This document shows positions 1-11,245 of a stretch of 64,000 nucleotides of DNA, piece by piece. The DNA lies in NCBI GenBank assembly GCA_911728435.2, contig OU452198.1:23532001-23596000 (forward strand), given 5' to 3'. This DNA comes from Apoderus coryli. Lineage: Eukaryota > Arthropoda > Insecta > Coleoptera > Attelabidae. Both the position numbers and the translations under genes were made by a program. Numbering within the stretch: the stretch's first letter is position 1; each line of letters starts with the position of its first letter. The notes beneath the pieces are model-generated. The model made no database searches and had not been told where the DNA came from. It saw only the letters and a list, made by a program, of their open reading frames with translations.

Positions 1-3000
1 CTTCAATCGTTTTAGACTGATTATTCTTCGGTATTTTTGTATTAGTTACAATTATAAGTACAACCCCTAAACTTGGCAGCAGTCCAAAAGATAATTAATT
101 AAAAGGTTAGAGCTGTAACCTAATATAAATGTTAAAATAGTTTAGTGTCAGAAACTTTAGAATTATTTACTCAGAAATCCAATTTTTTTATATTGGAAAA
201 AAATGGTATTTTATTATTTTTATTTTAACTATAATACTACATTATTACAACTACCCCAGTGGCTCTATTTAATTAACTACATAGGTAATATAGCCCAGAG
301 GGGCAATATTTTTATTTATTTGGTGCTTGGGAAACAAATTTACCTTGAAAAATTGTGTGAAACTTTCGACCTTCTAATAACTGTTCCTTTTAAAATCTGA
401 TGAGACTAGAATAACTCCAGAACAGCTCTAAAAGCAACTGTTATAATACGGCTATATTTTGACAACCCAATTGTTTTACACTGGCCGTCATTCTCCCTTC
501 AGAAGAAACACAATAATGTAGTTGCTCGGGATATTGGGCCGTCACGTTAACTTCTGAAGATGCGGACCACCCGTGTTTCTCCATGTATCTCGAAAAGGAA
601 GGCCCCTTCGGCAAAAATTTATACAACAAGCTACACTTATTTTAAGCAGTTCTATCACCTCTAGCAATTTGGCCACGTCTTTCTGAAACACCCTGTATAA
701 TTTTAGAAAATAAGTACATACCGATGTAATAATATTTGTTTCAGATCACTTTAAAGATGAAATTATCTGTATGGTATAGAGAATCGATGAGAACATCGAC
801 GGCGTTCGAAAAAAATTTTCCGAACAAGATCGTAGAGAAATCACACAACTAGAATGGAAACAAACTTCAATCGTTTTAGACTGATTATTCTTCTTTATTT
901 TTGTATTAGTTACAATTATAAGTACAACCCCTAAACTTTGCAGCAGTCCAAAAGATAATTAATTAAAAGTTTAGAGCTGTAACCTAATATAAATGTTAAA
1001 ATAGTTTAGTGTCAGAAACTTTAGAATTATTTACTCAGAAATCCAATTTTTTACATTGGACAAAATTGGTATTTTATTATTTTTATTTTAACTATAATAC
1101 TACATTATTACAACTACCCCAGTGGCTCTATTTAATTAACTACATAGGTAATATAGCTCAGAGGGGCAATATTTTTTTTATTTGGTGCTTGGGAAACAAA
1201 TTTACCTTGATAAATTGTATGAAACTTTCGACCTTCTAATAACTGTTCCTTTTAAAATCTGATGAGACTAGAATAACTCCAGAACAGCTCTAAAATGAAC
1301 TGTTATAATACGGCTATATTTTGACAACCCAATTGCTTTACACTGGCCGTCATTCTCCCTTTAGAATTAACACAATAATGTAGTTGCTCGGGATACTGGG
1401 CCGTCACGTTAACTTCTGAAGATGCGGACCACCCCTGTTTCTCCATGTATCTCGAAAAGGAAGGCACCTTCGGCAAAAATTTATACAACAAGCTAAACTT
1501 ATTTTAAGCAGTTCTATCCTCTAGCAATTTGGCCGTGTCTTTCTGAAACACCCTGTATAATTTTAGAAAATAAGTACCTACCGATGTAATAATATTTGTT
1601 TCAGATCACTTTAAAGATGAAATTATCTGTATGGTATAGAGAATCGATGAGAACATCGACGGCTTTCGAAAAAGATTTTCCGAACAAGATCGTAGAGAAA
1701 TCACACAACTAGAATGGAAACAAACTTCAATCGTTTTAGACTGATTATTCTTCGGTATTTTTGTATTAGTTACAATTATAAGTGCAACCCCTAAACTTTG
1801 CAGTAGTCCAAAAGATAATTAATTAAAAGTTTAGAGCTGTAACCTAATATAAATGTTAAAATAGTTTAGTGTCAGAAACTTTAGAACTATTTACTCAGAA
1901 ATCCATTTTTTTTTATATTGGAAAAAAATGGTATTTTATTATTTTTATTTTAACTATAATACTACATTATTACAACTACCCCAGTGGCTCTATTTAATTA
2001 ACTACATAGGTAATATAGCCCAGAGGGGCAATATTTTTATTTATTTGGTGCTTGGGAAACAAATTTACCTTTAAAAATTGTATGAAACTTTCGACCTTCT
2101 AATAACTGTTCCTTTTAAAATCTGATGAGACTAGAATAACTCCAGAACAGCTCTAAAAGGAACTGTTATAATACGGCTATATTTTGACAACCCAATTGTT
2201 TTACACTGGCCGTCATTCTCCCTTCAGAATTAACACAATAATGTAGTTGCTCGGGATACTGGGCCGTCACGTTAACTTCTGAAGATGCGGATCACCCGTG
2301 TTTCTCCATGTATCTCCAACAGGAAGGCCCCTTCGGCAAAAATTTATACAACAAGCTACACTTATTTTAAGCAGTTCTATCACCTCTAGCAATTTGGCCA
2401 CGCCTTCTGAAACACCCTGTATAATTTTAGAAAATAAGTACCTACTGATGTAATAATATTTGTTTCAGATCACTTTAAAGATGAAATTATCCGTATGGTA
2501 AAGAGAATCGATGAGAACATCGACGACTTTCGAAAAAGATTTTCCGAACAAAATCGTAGAGAAACCACACAACTAGAATGGATTTTTGAATTAGTTACAA
2601 TTATCAGTACAACCCCTAAACTTTGCAGAAGGCCATAAGATAATTAATTAAAAATTTAGAGCTGTAACCTAATATAAATGTTAAAATAGTTGAGTATCAG
2701 AAACTTTAGAACTATTTACTCAGAAATCCAATTTTTTTATATTGGAAAAAAATGGTATTTTATTATTTTTATTTTAACTATAATACTACATTATTACAAC
2801 TACCCCAGTGGCTCTATTTAATTAACTACATAGGTAATATAGCCCAGAGGGGCAATATTTTTATTTATTTGGTGCTTGGGAAACAAATTTACCTTTAAAA
2901 ATTGTATGAAACTTTCGACCTTCTAATAACTGTTCCTTTTAAAATCTGATGAGACTAGAATAACTCCAGAACAGCTCTAAAAGGAACTGTTATAATACGG

Positions 3001-6000
3001 CTATATTTTGACAACCCAATTGTTTTACACTGGCCGTCATTCTCCCTTCAGAATTAACACAATAATGTAGTTGCTCGGGATACTGGGCCGTCACGTTAAC
3101 TTCTGAAGATGCGGATCACCCGTGTTTCTCCATGTATCTCCAACAGGAAGGCCCCTTCGGCAAAAATTTATACAACAAGCTACACTTATTTTAAGCAGTT
3201 CTATCACCTCTAGCAATTTGGCCACGTCCTTCTGAAACACCCTGTATAATTTTAGAAAATAAGTACCTACTGATGTAATAATATTTGTTTCAGATCACTT
3301 TAAAGATGAAATTATCCGTATGGTAAAGAGAATCGATGAGAACATCGACGACTTTCGAAAAAGATTTTCCGAACAAAATCGTAGAGAAACCACACAACTA
3401 GAATGGATTTTTGAATTAGTTACAATTATCAGTACAACCCCTAAACTTTGCAGAAGGCCATAAGATAATTAATTAAAAATTTAGAGCTGTAACCTAATAT
3501 AAATGTTAAAATAGTTGAGTATCAGAAACTTTAGAACTATTTACTCAGAAATCCAATTTTTTTATATTGGAAAAAAATGGTATTTTATTATTTTTATTTT
3601 AACTATAATACTACATTATTACAACTACCCCAGTGGCTCTATTTAATTAACTACATAGGTAATATAGCCCAGAGGGGCAATATTTTTATTTATTTGGTGC
3701 TTGGGAAACAAATTTACCTTTAAAAATTGTATGAAACTTTCGACCTTCTAATAACTGTTCCTTTTAAAATCTGATGAGACTAGAATAACTCCAGAACAGC
3801 TCTAAAAGGAACTGTTATAATACGGCTATATTTTGACAACCCAATTGTTTTACACTGGCCGTCATTCTCCCTTCAGAATTAACACAATAATGTAGTTGCT
3901 CGGGATACTGGGCCGTCACGTTAACTTCTGAAGATGCGGACCACCCGTGTTTCTCCATGTATCTCCAACAGGAAGGCCCCTTCGGCAAAAATTTATACAA
4001 CAAGCTACACTTATTTTAAGCAGTTCTATCACCTCTAGCAATTTGGCCACGTCATTCTGAAACACCCTGTATAATTTTAGAAAATAAGTACCTACTGATG
4101 TAATAATATTTGTTTCAGATCACTTTAAAGATGAAATTATCCGTATGGTAAAGAGAATCGATGAGAACATCGACGACTTTCGAAAAAGATTTTCCGAACA
4201 AAATCGTAGAGAAACCACACAACTAGAATGGATTTTTGAATTAGTTACAATTATCAGTACAACCCCTAAACTTTGCAGAAGTCCATAAGATAATTAATTA
4301 AAAATTTAGAGCTGTAACCTAATATAAATGTTAAAATAGTTGAGTATCAGAAACTTTAGAACTATTTACTCAGAAATCCAATTTTTTACATTGGAAAAAA
4401 TTGGTATTTTATTATTTTTATTTTAACTATAATACTACATTATTACAACTACCCCAGCGGCTCTATTTAATTAACTACATAGGTAATATAGCCCAGAGGG
4501 GCAATATTTTTATTTATTTGGTGCTTGAGAAACAAATATACCTTGATAAATTGTATGAAACTTTCGACCTTCTAATAACTGTTCCTTTTAAAATCTGATG
4601 AGACTAGAATAACTCCAGAACAGCTCTAAAAGGAACTGTTATAATACGGCTATATTTTGACAACCCAATTGTTTTACACTGGCCGTCATTCTCCCTTCAG
4701 AAGAAACACAATAATGTATTTGCTCGGGATATTGGGCCGTCACGTTAACTTCTGAAGATGCGGACCACCCGTGTTTCTCCATGTATCTCGAAAAGGAAGG
4801 CCCCTTCGGCAAAAATTTATACAACAAGCTACACTTATTTTAAGCAGTTCTATTATCACCTCTAGCAATTTGGCCATGTCTTTGTGAAACACCCTGTATA
4901 ATTTTAGAAAATAAGTACCTACCGATGTAATAATATTTGTTTCAGATCACTTTAAAGATGAAATTATCTGTATGGTAAAGAGAATCGATGAGAATATCAA
5001 CGGCTTTCGAAAAAGATTTGCCGAACAAGATCGTAGAGAAATCACACAACTAGAATGGAAACAAACTTCAATCTTTTTAGTCTGATTATTCTTCGGTATT
5101 TTTGTATTAGTTACAATTATAAGTACAACCCCTAAACTTTGCAGCAGTCCAAAAGATAATTAATTAAAAGGTTAGAGCTGTAACCTAATATAAATGTTAA
5201 AATAGTTTAGTGTCAGAAACTTTAGAATTATTTACTCAGAAATCCAATTTTTTTACATTGGAAAAAAATGGTATTTTATTATTTTTATTTTAACTATAAT
5301 ACTACATTATTACAACTACCCCAGTGGCTCTATTTAATTAACTACATAGGTAATATAGCCCAGAGGGGCAATATTTTTATTTATTTGGTGCTTGGGAAAC
5401 AAATTTACCTTGAAAAATTGTATGAAACTTTCGACCTTCTAATAACTGTTCCTTTTAAAATCTGATGAGACTAGAATAACTCCAGAACAGCTCTAAAAGC
5501 AACTGTTATAATACGGCTATATTTTGACAACCCAATTGTTTTACACTGGCCGTCATTCTCCCTTCAGAAGAAACACAATAATGTAGTTGCTCGGGATATT
5601 GGGCCGTCACGTTAACTTCTGAAGATGCGGACCACCCGTGTTTCTCCATGTATCTCGAAAAGGAAGGCCCCTTCGGCAAAAATTTATACAACAAGCTACA
5701 CTTATTTTAAGCAGTTCTATCACCTCTAGCAATTTGGCCACGTCTTTCTGAAACACCCTGTATAATTTTAGAAAATAAGTACATACCGATGTAATAATAT
5801 TTGTTTCAGATCACTTTAAAGATGAAATTATCTGTATGGTATAGAGAATCGATGAGAACATCGACGGCTTTCGAAAAAAATTTTCCGAACAAGATCGTAG
5901 AGAAATCACACAACTAGAATGGAAACAAACTTCAATCGTTTTAGACTGATTATTCTTCTTTATTTTTGTATTAGTTACAATTATAAGTACAACCCCTAAA

Positions 6001-7097
6001 CTTTGCAGCAGTCCAAAAGATAATTAATTAAAAGTTTAGAGCTGTAACCTAATATAAATGTTAAAATAGTTTAGTGTCAGAAACTTTAGAATTATTTACT
6101 CAGAAATCCAATTTTTTACATTGGACAAAATTGGTATTTTATTATTTTTATTTTAACTATAATACTACATTATTACAACTACCCCAGTGGCTCTATTTAA
6201 TTAACTACATAGGTAATATAGCTCAGAGGGGCAATATTTTTTTTATTTGGTGCTTGGGAAACAAATTTACCTTGATAAATTGTATGAAACTTTTGACCTT
6301 CTAATAACTGTTCCTTTTAAAATCTGATGAGACTAGAATAACTCCAGAACAGCTCTAAAATGAACTGTTATAATACGGCTATATTTTGACAACCCAATTG
6401 CTTTACACTGGCCGTCATTCTCCCTTTAGAATTAACACAATAATGTAGTTGCTCGGGATACTGGGCCGTCACGTTAACTTCTGAAGATGCGGACCACCCC
6501 TGTTTCTCCATGTATCTCGAAAAGGAAGGCCCCTTCGGCAAAAATTTATACAACAAGCTAAACTTATTTTAAGCAGTTCTATCCTCTAGCAATTTGGCCG
6601 TGTTTTTCTGAAACACCCTGTATAATTTTAGAAAATAAGTACCTACCGATGTAATAATATTTGTTTCAGATCACTTTAAAGATGAAATTATCTGTATGGT
6701 ATAGAGAATCGATGAGAACATCGACGGCTTTCGAAAAAGATTTTCCGAACAAGATCGTAGAGAAATCACACAACTAGAATGGAAACAAACTTCAATCGTT
6801 TTAGACTGATTATTCTTCGGTATTTTTGTATTAGTTACAATTATAATTGCAACCCCTAAACTTTGCAGTAGTCCAAAATATAATTAATTAAAAGTTTAGA
6901 GCTGTAACCTAATATAAATGTTAAAATAGTTTAGTGTCAGAAACTTTAGAACTATTTACTCAGAAATCCATTTTTTTTATATTGGAAAAAAATGGTATTT
7001 TATTATTTTTATTTTAACTATAATACTACATTATTACAACTACCCCAGTGGCTCTATTTAATTAACTACATAGGTAATATAGCACAGAGGGGCAATA
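1..7097. repeat. Satellite array, 824-864-bp units in a ~5.06-kb higher-order repeat
   Basis: About eight and a half head-to-tail units. The landmark CTAGAATGG recurs near 849, 1709, 2573, 3399, 4223, 5050, 5913 and 6773, giving spacings of 824-864 bp. Two unit types alternate: the long type has an extra ~36 bp after that landmark (for example 859-894), and the short type reads straight on (2581, 3407, 4231). Units at 1-1717 are closer to units at 5066-6780 (offset 5,065) than to their neighbours, so six monomers form a higher-order repeat. Each unit holds a CACCCTGTATA motif common at ends of insect transposons, a 62-codon minus-strand open frame (441-629, 1303-1491, 3815-4003, 4639-4827, 5506-5694, 6368-6556) and a plus-strand frame after a splice-acceptor-like TTTGTTTCAG. 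These frames look like by-products of repetition and I do not call them genes. The array enters from outside the window and is cut at 7097 by the gypsy remnant. Confidence 0.95.
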
Positions 7098-7897
7098 AAA
7101 ATTCCAATATAATGAGCTTGGTTGATTTCTTCTATAATTGAACTTATTAACTGAATTGGAATTTGTTCACAATTTTCTGGGTTTTTCTTCATTGACAAAA
7201 GCGACGTTATACAGTCTGGATTTTCTTGAAGTGGCAAGAGGCGATTTTCTTTACATAGGTAGTTTGGTTGGAGATCGACACATTCTTCATCTTCGTACTG
7301 ATATTCATTGTTGCTTAAGGTAAGGTAAGTATGAGGAGCAATAATAATTGATTTGTTTTGGTTAGGAACAGAATAAAGGTGATAATGTTCGAAGGTGTTA
7401 GGGTGCACTAACGGAAATTCTAGCGAAAATATGATTTTCTCATTAATTATATAAACGTTAGTTTTGACTATACTGCAATATTTTAAATAATCTTTTTCTG
7501 AAAATAGTAATTGAGAGTGAGTATGCGATTTATAGAGTTCAATAATAATCTCTTTTAAATCTGTGGGATTAATAATACTATGATGTAGAACTTTTAGATT
7601 AGCGAAACTTATAGCATTTTCAAGATCTGTCAAAAAATGTAAAATTAAATCTATATTGAATTTTATTTGTTCTAAAGTTTTTAATACTTCAAATTGATGT
7701 ACATAATCATACTTATTTTGATAATCGATAATTTCGTTTAATTTATCTTCAACTAGTTTTTGATTGTAACTAAATGCAGAAAAAGTTTCATTAATATTTG
7801 ACATCAATTGAGTTGTAATAGAAATTTGTCTGTTAACCTTCGTTATAATTTTATTTTGATTATTTTCTAGGTTGTGAATTTGAACTTTCTGAGCCAT
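7058..7897 (-). pseudogene. env: Errantivirus envelope (env) fragment, truncated at both ends
   Basis: A 279-codon frame. Its middle matches the envelope (F-protein-like) family of insect errantiviruses and baculoviruses: a heptad-rich N-terminal half and a segment with the pattern LENAISFANLKVLHHSI, as in the conserved stalk of these fusion proteins. The family normally runs 450-600 residues, with a signal peptide, furin site and fusion peptide at the front and a transmembrane anchor at the back. None of these is visible here. The start region overlaps the end of the integrase frame by 38 bp, so the N-terminal part has been deleted. At 7097 the element stops abruptly and the last dozen codons come from satellite DNA, so the C-terminus and the 3' LTR are missing. 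The fragment cannot encode a working envelope. Family assignment is from recognised pattern, not a search. Confidence 0.75.
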
Positions 7898-9265
7898 CGC
7901 CAGATGAAGTATCAGTAGTATCCTCTAACAAGGGATTATTCGTTACTTTTCTTTGTTTCTTAAATAATTGTTTGTGATAAGTATTTTGAGGGGTTGTAAC
8001 GGTTAACTTATTGCTTTTTAATATATGTTCAGCTTGGTACGGTGGTTTTGTTTTAACTTGCCTATCTGGTTGTTTCTTAAATCCAATAGTTCCGGGTTCT
8101 ATGTCAGGGGGATCAGTTCTTTTTTCGTTACGTTTATTTATTATATTAGCCTTTTTATTTGACAAGTTTTCGTGTAATTTTGTATAAATATCGTGCATTA
8201 CTTCTTTATGTTCGTTAACCTTGTAATTTATTTGTTGAGAATCATTATCGAAATCGAAAGCGTCTTTCAATTCTAGGTGTCCCATTATTAAATCAACTGG
8301 TTTATAATTTGTAGCTGAATGAATTGAATTATTATAGCCTAATAATGAGTAATGTAACATTTCAAACGAGCTTAACTTTGGTTTTGTAATTTTTAGAGTA
8401 CGCATGTGTTCTAAAATGGTAGAGTGAAATCTTTCTACAATAGCATTACTATTTGGATTCATCGGTAAAGTAAAATGCCAATTTATTTTATGAAATTTTG
8501 AAAAGTCTTTCAAAAGAGATTGATTAAATTCCGTGCCACAATCTGATACAATGTTTTCGGGTATTTTAAAGTTTGATATAAATTTTAATAAAGATTCATA
8601 CACGTGTATAGCTGAAATAGAAGGTACAATATAAGCTTGACCAAATTTAGAAAAGCTATCACAAATTGTAACTGAAATTGTATTATTTTGAATTTCGGTA
8701 ATAGCATATCCATCTTTTGCATTAGTTATACAATCGGGAATGCGACAGTTAAATAATTTTTTAGAAGTTATATTTATTGTACCATTTTTTATTGAAACAG
8801 GAACTTTGAAAGATTCTACGGTAAATGGTTCGATACGAGCAAAAAATAAAAGTTTATGTTTAGCTTCATATTGTTCTAAATTTAATTGAGCCGTTTTTGT
8901 TTTTAAAATTGCATTTTCTATATCTAAATTTGCACTAAGGTTTTTTAAAGTATCGTATCCGATTAAGCCATCGAAAAAATGATGAAATTTAAATAAATGA
9001 AACTTAATATTTTTATTTGTTTTAAATTCAGAGAATGCTGGAATTTCTATACAAAAATGTCTTGTAGTTGTTTGAAATATTGAAGAAACAGTAAAAGGTT
9101 CCTTTTTTATAAATTCACAAAAATATTGCTCAGCTATTTCAGGATTTAAAAATGATTTTGTAGCTCCGGTGTCTATTAATAAATTTAAAGGTGGTTTAGA
9201 TATTTTTATATAAGGTAAATCTTTTTTGTCATATATAGGGTGAAGTTCTATGGGTCTTTGTATTG
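7860..9265 (-). pseudogene. pol: Errantivirus pol with reverse transcriptase deleted: protease joined to integrase
   Basis: One continuous minus-strand frame. At its start (about 9190) is an aspartic-protease core LLIDTGATKS, followed by the usual post-protease linker. It then passes directly into integrase at about 8680-8650 with ICDSFSKF. The catalytic triad residues are all visible: Asp in CDSFSKF, Asp in SDCGTEF (about 8540), Glu in IVERFHS (about 8430). A C-terminal chromatin/LTR-binding type tail runs to 7860. Reverse transcriptase, RNase H and the integrase zinc finger (normally about 2.3-2.5 kb) are absent, yet the frame stays open across the deletion. The frame lies one base off gag at 9248-9265, the typical errantivirus gag-pol frameshift arrangement. 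It could not replicate on its own. Confidence 0.85.
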
Positions 9266-10533
9266 AAGTTCGGCCATTTGAAAATTTTGATCATTTTCTT
9301 CGTATTGATTTTCATCGAATTCATCTACAGCTGAATTTTCAGGATATTCTGAATAATCTATATTTTCAGAATAATTTTCGGTTTCGTCGACTTGGGGTTG
9401 TTCTGAGGTGTGAAGTTCTTCTACAGTGAAATTTGGTTTTCCACGAGGTTGGAAATAATTTTGTGGTGTTTGTTGATTGTTTTGTATTGGTCTTGTTGAA
9501 GCATATGATATTCCACTCATTGGGGTTGGTTTATACAAATTTGGTTGATTATTACGAATTGTTGTTGAAGAGTTTGGTCTAAAGAAATTTTGGTTCTGAG
9601 TAGGTCTTACGTTGAGATTAATAGGACCTCTCGGAAAGTGTTGACCAGGTTGTGAGGGTCTTACAAATTGATTTGGTTGAACAAACTGTGGGCGAAATTG
9701 AAAGTTTGGAACTGATTGAAAATTATGATTTTGTTTGATTTGGGGTTTTTGAAAATTTTGATTCTGAGAATAATTATGTGGACGTTGTAATGACGAATAT
9801 TATTTTCAGAAATGATATATTGTCTAGCTTCTGCAAGGCTATTAGGTTTCATTGCGCGAATTGTGGATCCTAAAGGTTCTTTTAAACCTGCTAAAAATAT
9901 TTTTAAAGCGTGTGTATTATAAAAATTCTTTTTCACAGTTTTGATTTGAATTGTTTCTTCATGCGTATCAATAAAGTTGTGTAAAGCACTTAAATTTGAC
10001 ATAACTCTAGTATAAAATTGTAAAGAAGGTTCATTATTATTTTGTCTTATTTGGTCTAAATCAAAAAGTAAACCATTTTCATCTCTTTGATCACCAAAAT
10101 GTGCAATCAATGCGTTTTTTACAGTTAACCAATCTTTTGAAATGCAAATTCTATAAACTTCCCTAGCATTTCCTATTAGTTTAGCATAAATACCGTATAT
10201 TAAAGTAATATTTTGTACACAATTTAAATTTGCTGGGGTTGTGTCCCAATATGTAGAAATTAAAGTATTAGCTGTTTCCAAAAATGAGGATAATTCTAAA
10301 GGATTTCCGTCAAATTTAGGAACAATTTCTAATAATCTATTATCAAAAGCTGGCGGTGCCATATTATTTTTATTTCGATTTTCAGAATTTTCACTAAAGG
10401 ATAAACTTGAAAAAAGATTACTTAAATCTACAGATTCTAAATTATTTCTAATTATATTTAATTCACTTATTTCTAACTCGAAATTCTCTAGGTTTTCCGT
10501 TCGGGAATCAGAAGATGACGAGGAGAATGACAT
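9248..10533 (-). pseudogene. gag: Errantivirus gag (capsid precursor), one frameshift
   Basis: The ATG at 10533 opens a serine- and acid-rich N-terminus, followed by a Ty3/gypsy capsid domain with PKFDGNPLELSSFL and LIAHFGDQRD near residues 75 and 145. The frame breaks at about 9785-9795. The downstream part, rich in Asn, Gln, Pro and Phe with an acidic end, continues in another frame to the stop at 9248. No CCHC zinc knuckle is seen, which is usual for errantiviruses. The pol frame begins where gag stops. In insects the encoded protein would form the particle shell; here one indel inactivates it. The rest of the gene reads well, so the insertion may not be ancient. Confidence 0.82.
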
Positions 10534-10786
10534 AGACTAATTAAAAAGGATAGCAACTTTGAACTTACAGTACAATCTTCATTCTTCTTTTTTTCGGATG
10601 CGTTGGACCGAGAGATGCAACGAGTACAGTGAACCTTTTCGTCGATAGAAAAGCCGTATCCTGCCTGTACTTTCTCTCTAGCGGTCTCCTCTTCTGCCTC
10701 AGCTTCTTCGGTACTTTCCAAAACGGAGGTTCTCCCGAATAAACAGTTGATACTGAAGGGTTATTAATAATTAATGCCCTTTCAAT
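10534..10786 (-). other. Errantivirus 5' leader between primer site and gag
   Basis: This is the untranslated leader of the gypsy element. A 77-codon open frame (10488-10721, minus) overlaps the start of gag and is acidic then lysine-rich. I cannot link it to a known protein and regard it as leader sequence. Confidence 0.5.
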
Positions 10787-10804
10787 ATCCTACCGACTGC
10801 GCCA
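10787..10804 (-). promoter_or_regulatory. Reverse-transcription primer-binding site (tRNA-Ser type)
   Basis: Read on the minus strand, the site is TGGCGCAGTCGGTAGGAT, complementary to the 3' end of an insect tRNA-Ser including CCA. This primer choice is known for errantiviruses such as 17.6, 297 and ZAM. It fixes the inner edge of the 5' LTR at 10805. Confidence 0.85.
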
Positions 10805-11085
10805 CTTTATATTTTGGAATATAAAGAATTGGTTTTTAAAAAATATCTTTTAATTCAACTTTATTCAAACTCAAAATACAACTTAGAAAAATCAAAGGAA
10901 TACAATTATTATTAATGTTAACTTGTTGGTGTCTATGTCTATTCTAATTGAACATGTTGTTATACATAACTAGGTAACTTTTGATACATATGCACTTTTG
11001 CTATTTTACTGGAAATGATGGATCAGCAACTTGTCGTCGTGGGAATCTTCTTATTATATTTATACAGGATGAACCATACATAACT
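10805..11085 (-). repeat. Probable errantivirus 5' LTR (3' LTR missing)
   Basis: The inner edge is set by the primer site. The outer edge is proposed at 11085 because the minus strand starts AGTTATG there, as errantivirus LTRs begin AGTTA, and because an older integrase reading frame stops at that base. An AATAAA signal (minus strand, 10860-10865) and a TATAAATATAA string (11054-11064) lie inside. No second LTR exists in the window, so the outer boundary is an inference. Confidence 0.45.
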
Positions 11086-11215
11086 GTTATTATAACTAAG
11101 TACAGCATATTTAATTATCTGATCAGCGATTAGGTGTTTATTTTCGTCCTTGATTGATCTAAAATGTTCTATTAATGTTGAATGGAAACGTCCTACAGGG
11201 GAATTTGAATTGCGT
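11086..11215 (-). pseudogene. Second gypsy integrase remnant outside the LTR
   Basis: The minus strand reads NSNSPVGRFHSTLIEHFRSI and then continues to a VLSYNNS motif. This is clearly homologous to the integrase core around the catalytic Glu in the neighbouring pol (IVERFHSTILEH and YNNSIHS), but with Val-Gly where Val-Glu is expected. It ends where the LTR appears to begin. The simplest reading is that the younger errantivirus inserted into an older relative. Confidence 0.7.
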
Positions 11216-11245
11216 TATTTGCTTTTTTTTTTGTATATATGTATG

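Noticed and set aside
203..400. Repeated 65-76-codon plus-strand frames rich in Tyr/Phe in the satellite
   Set aside because: A+T-driven composition and differing ends among monomers; no sign of a gene.
441..629. Repeated 62-codon minus-strand frame in satellite units
   Set aside because: It is present only as part of the tandem monomer, without start context, and appears by copying of the unit; no recognised domain.
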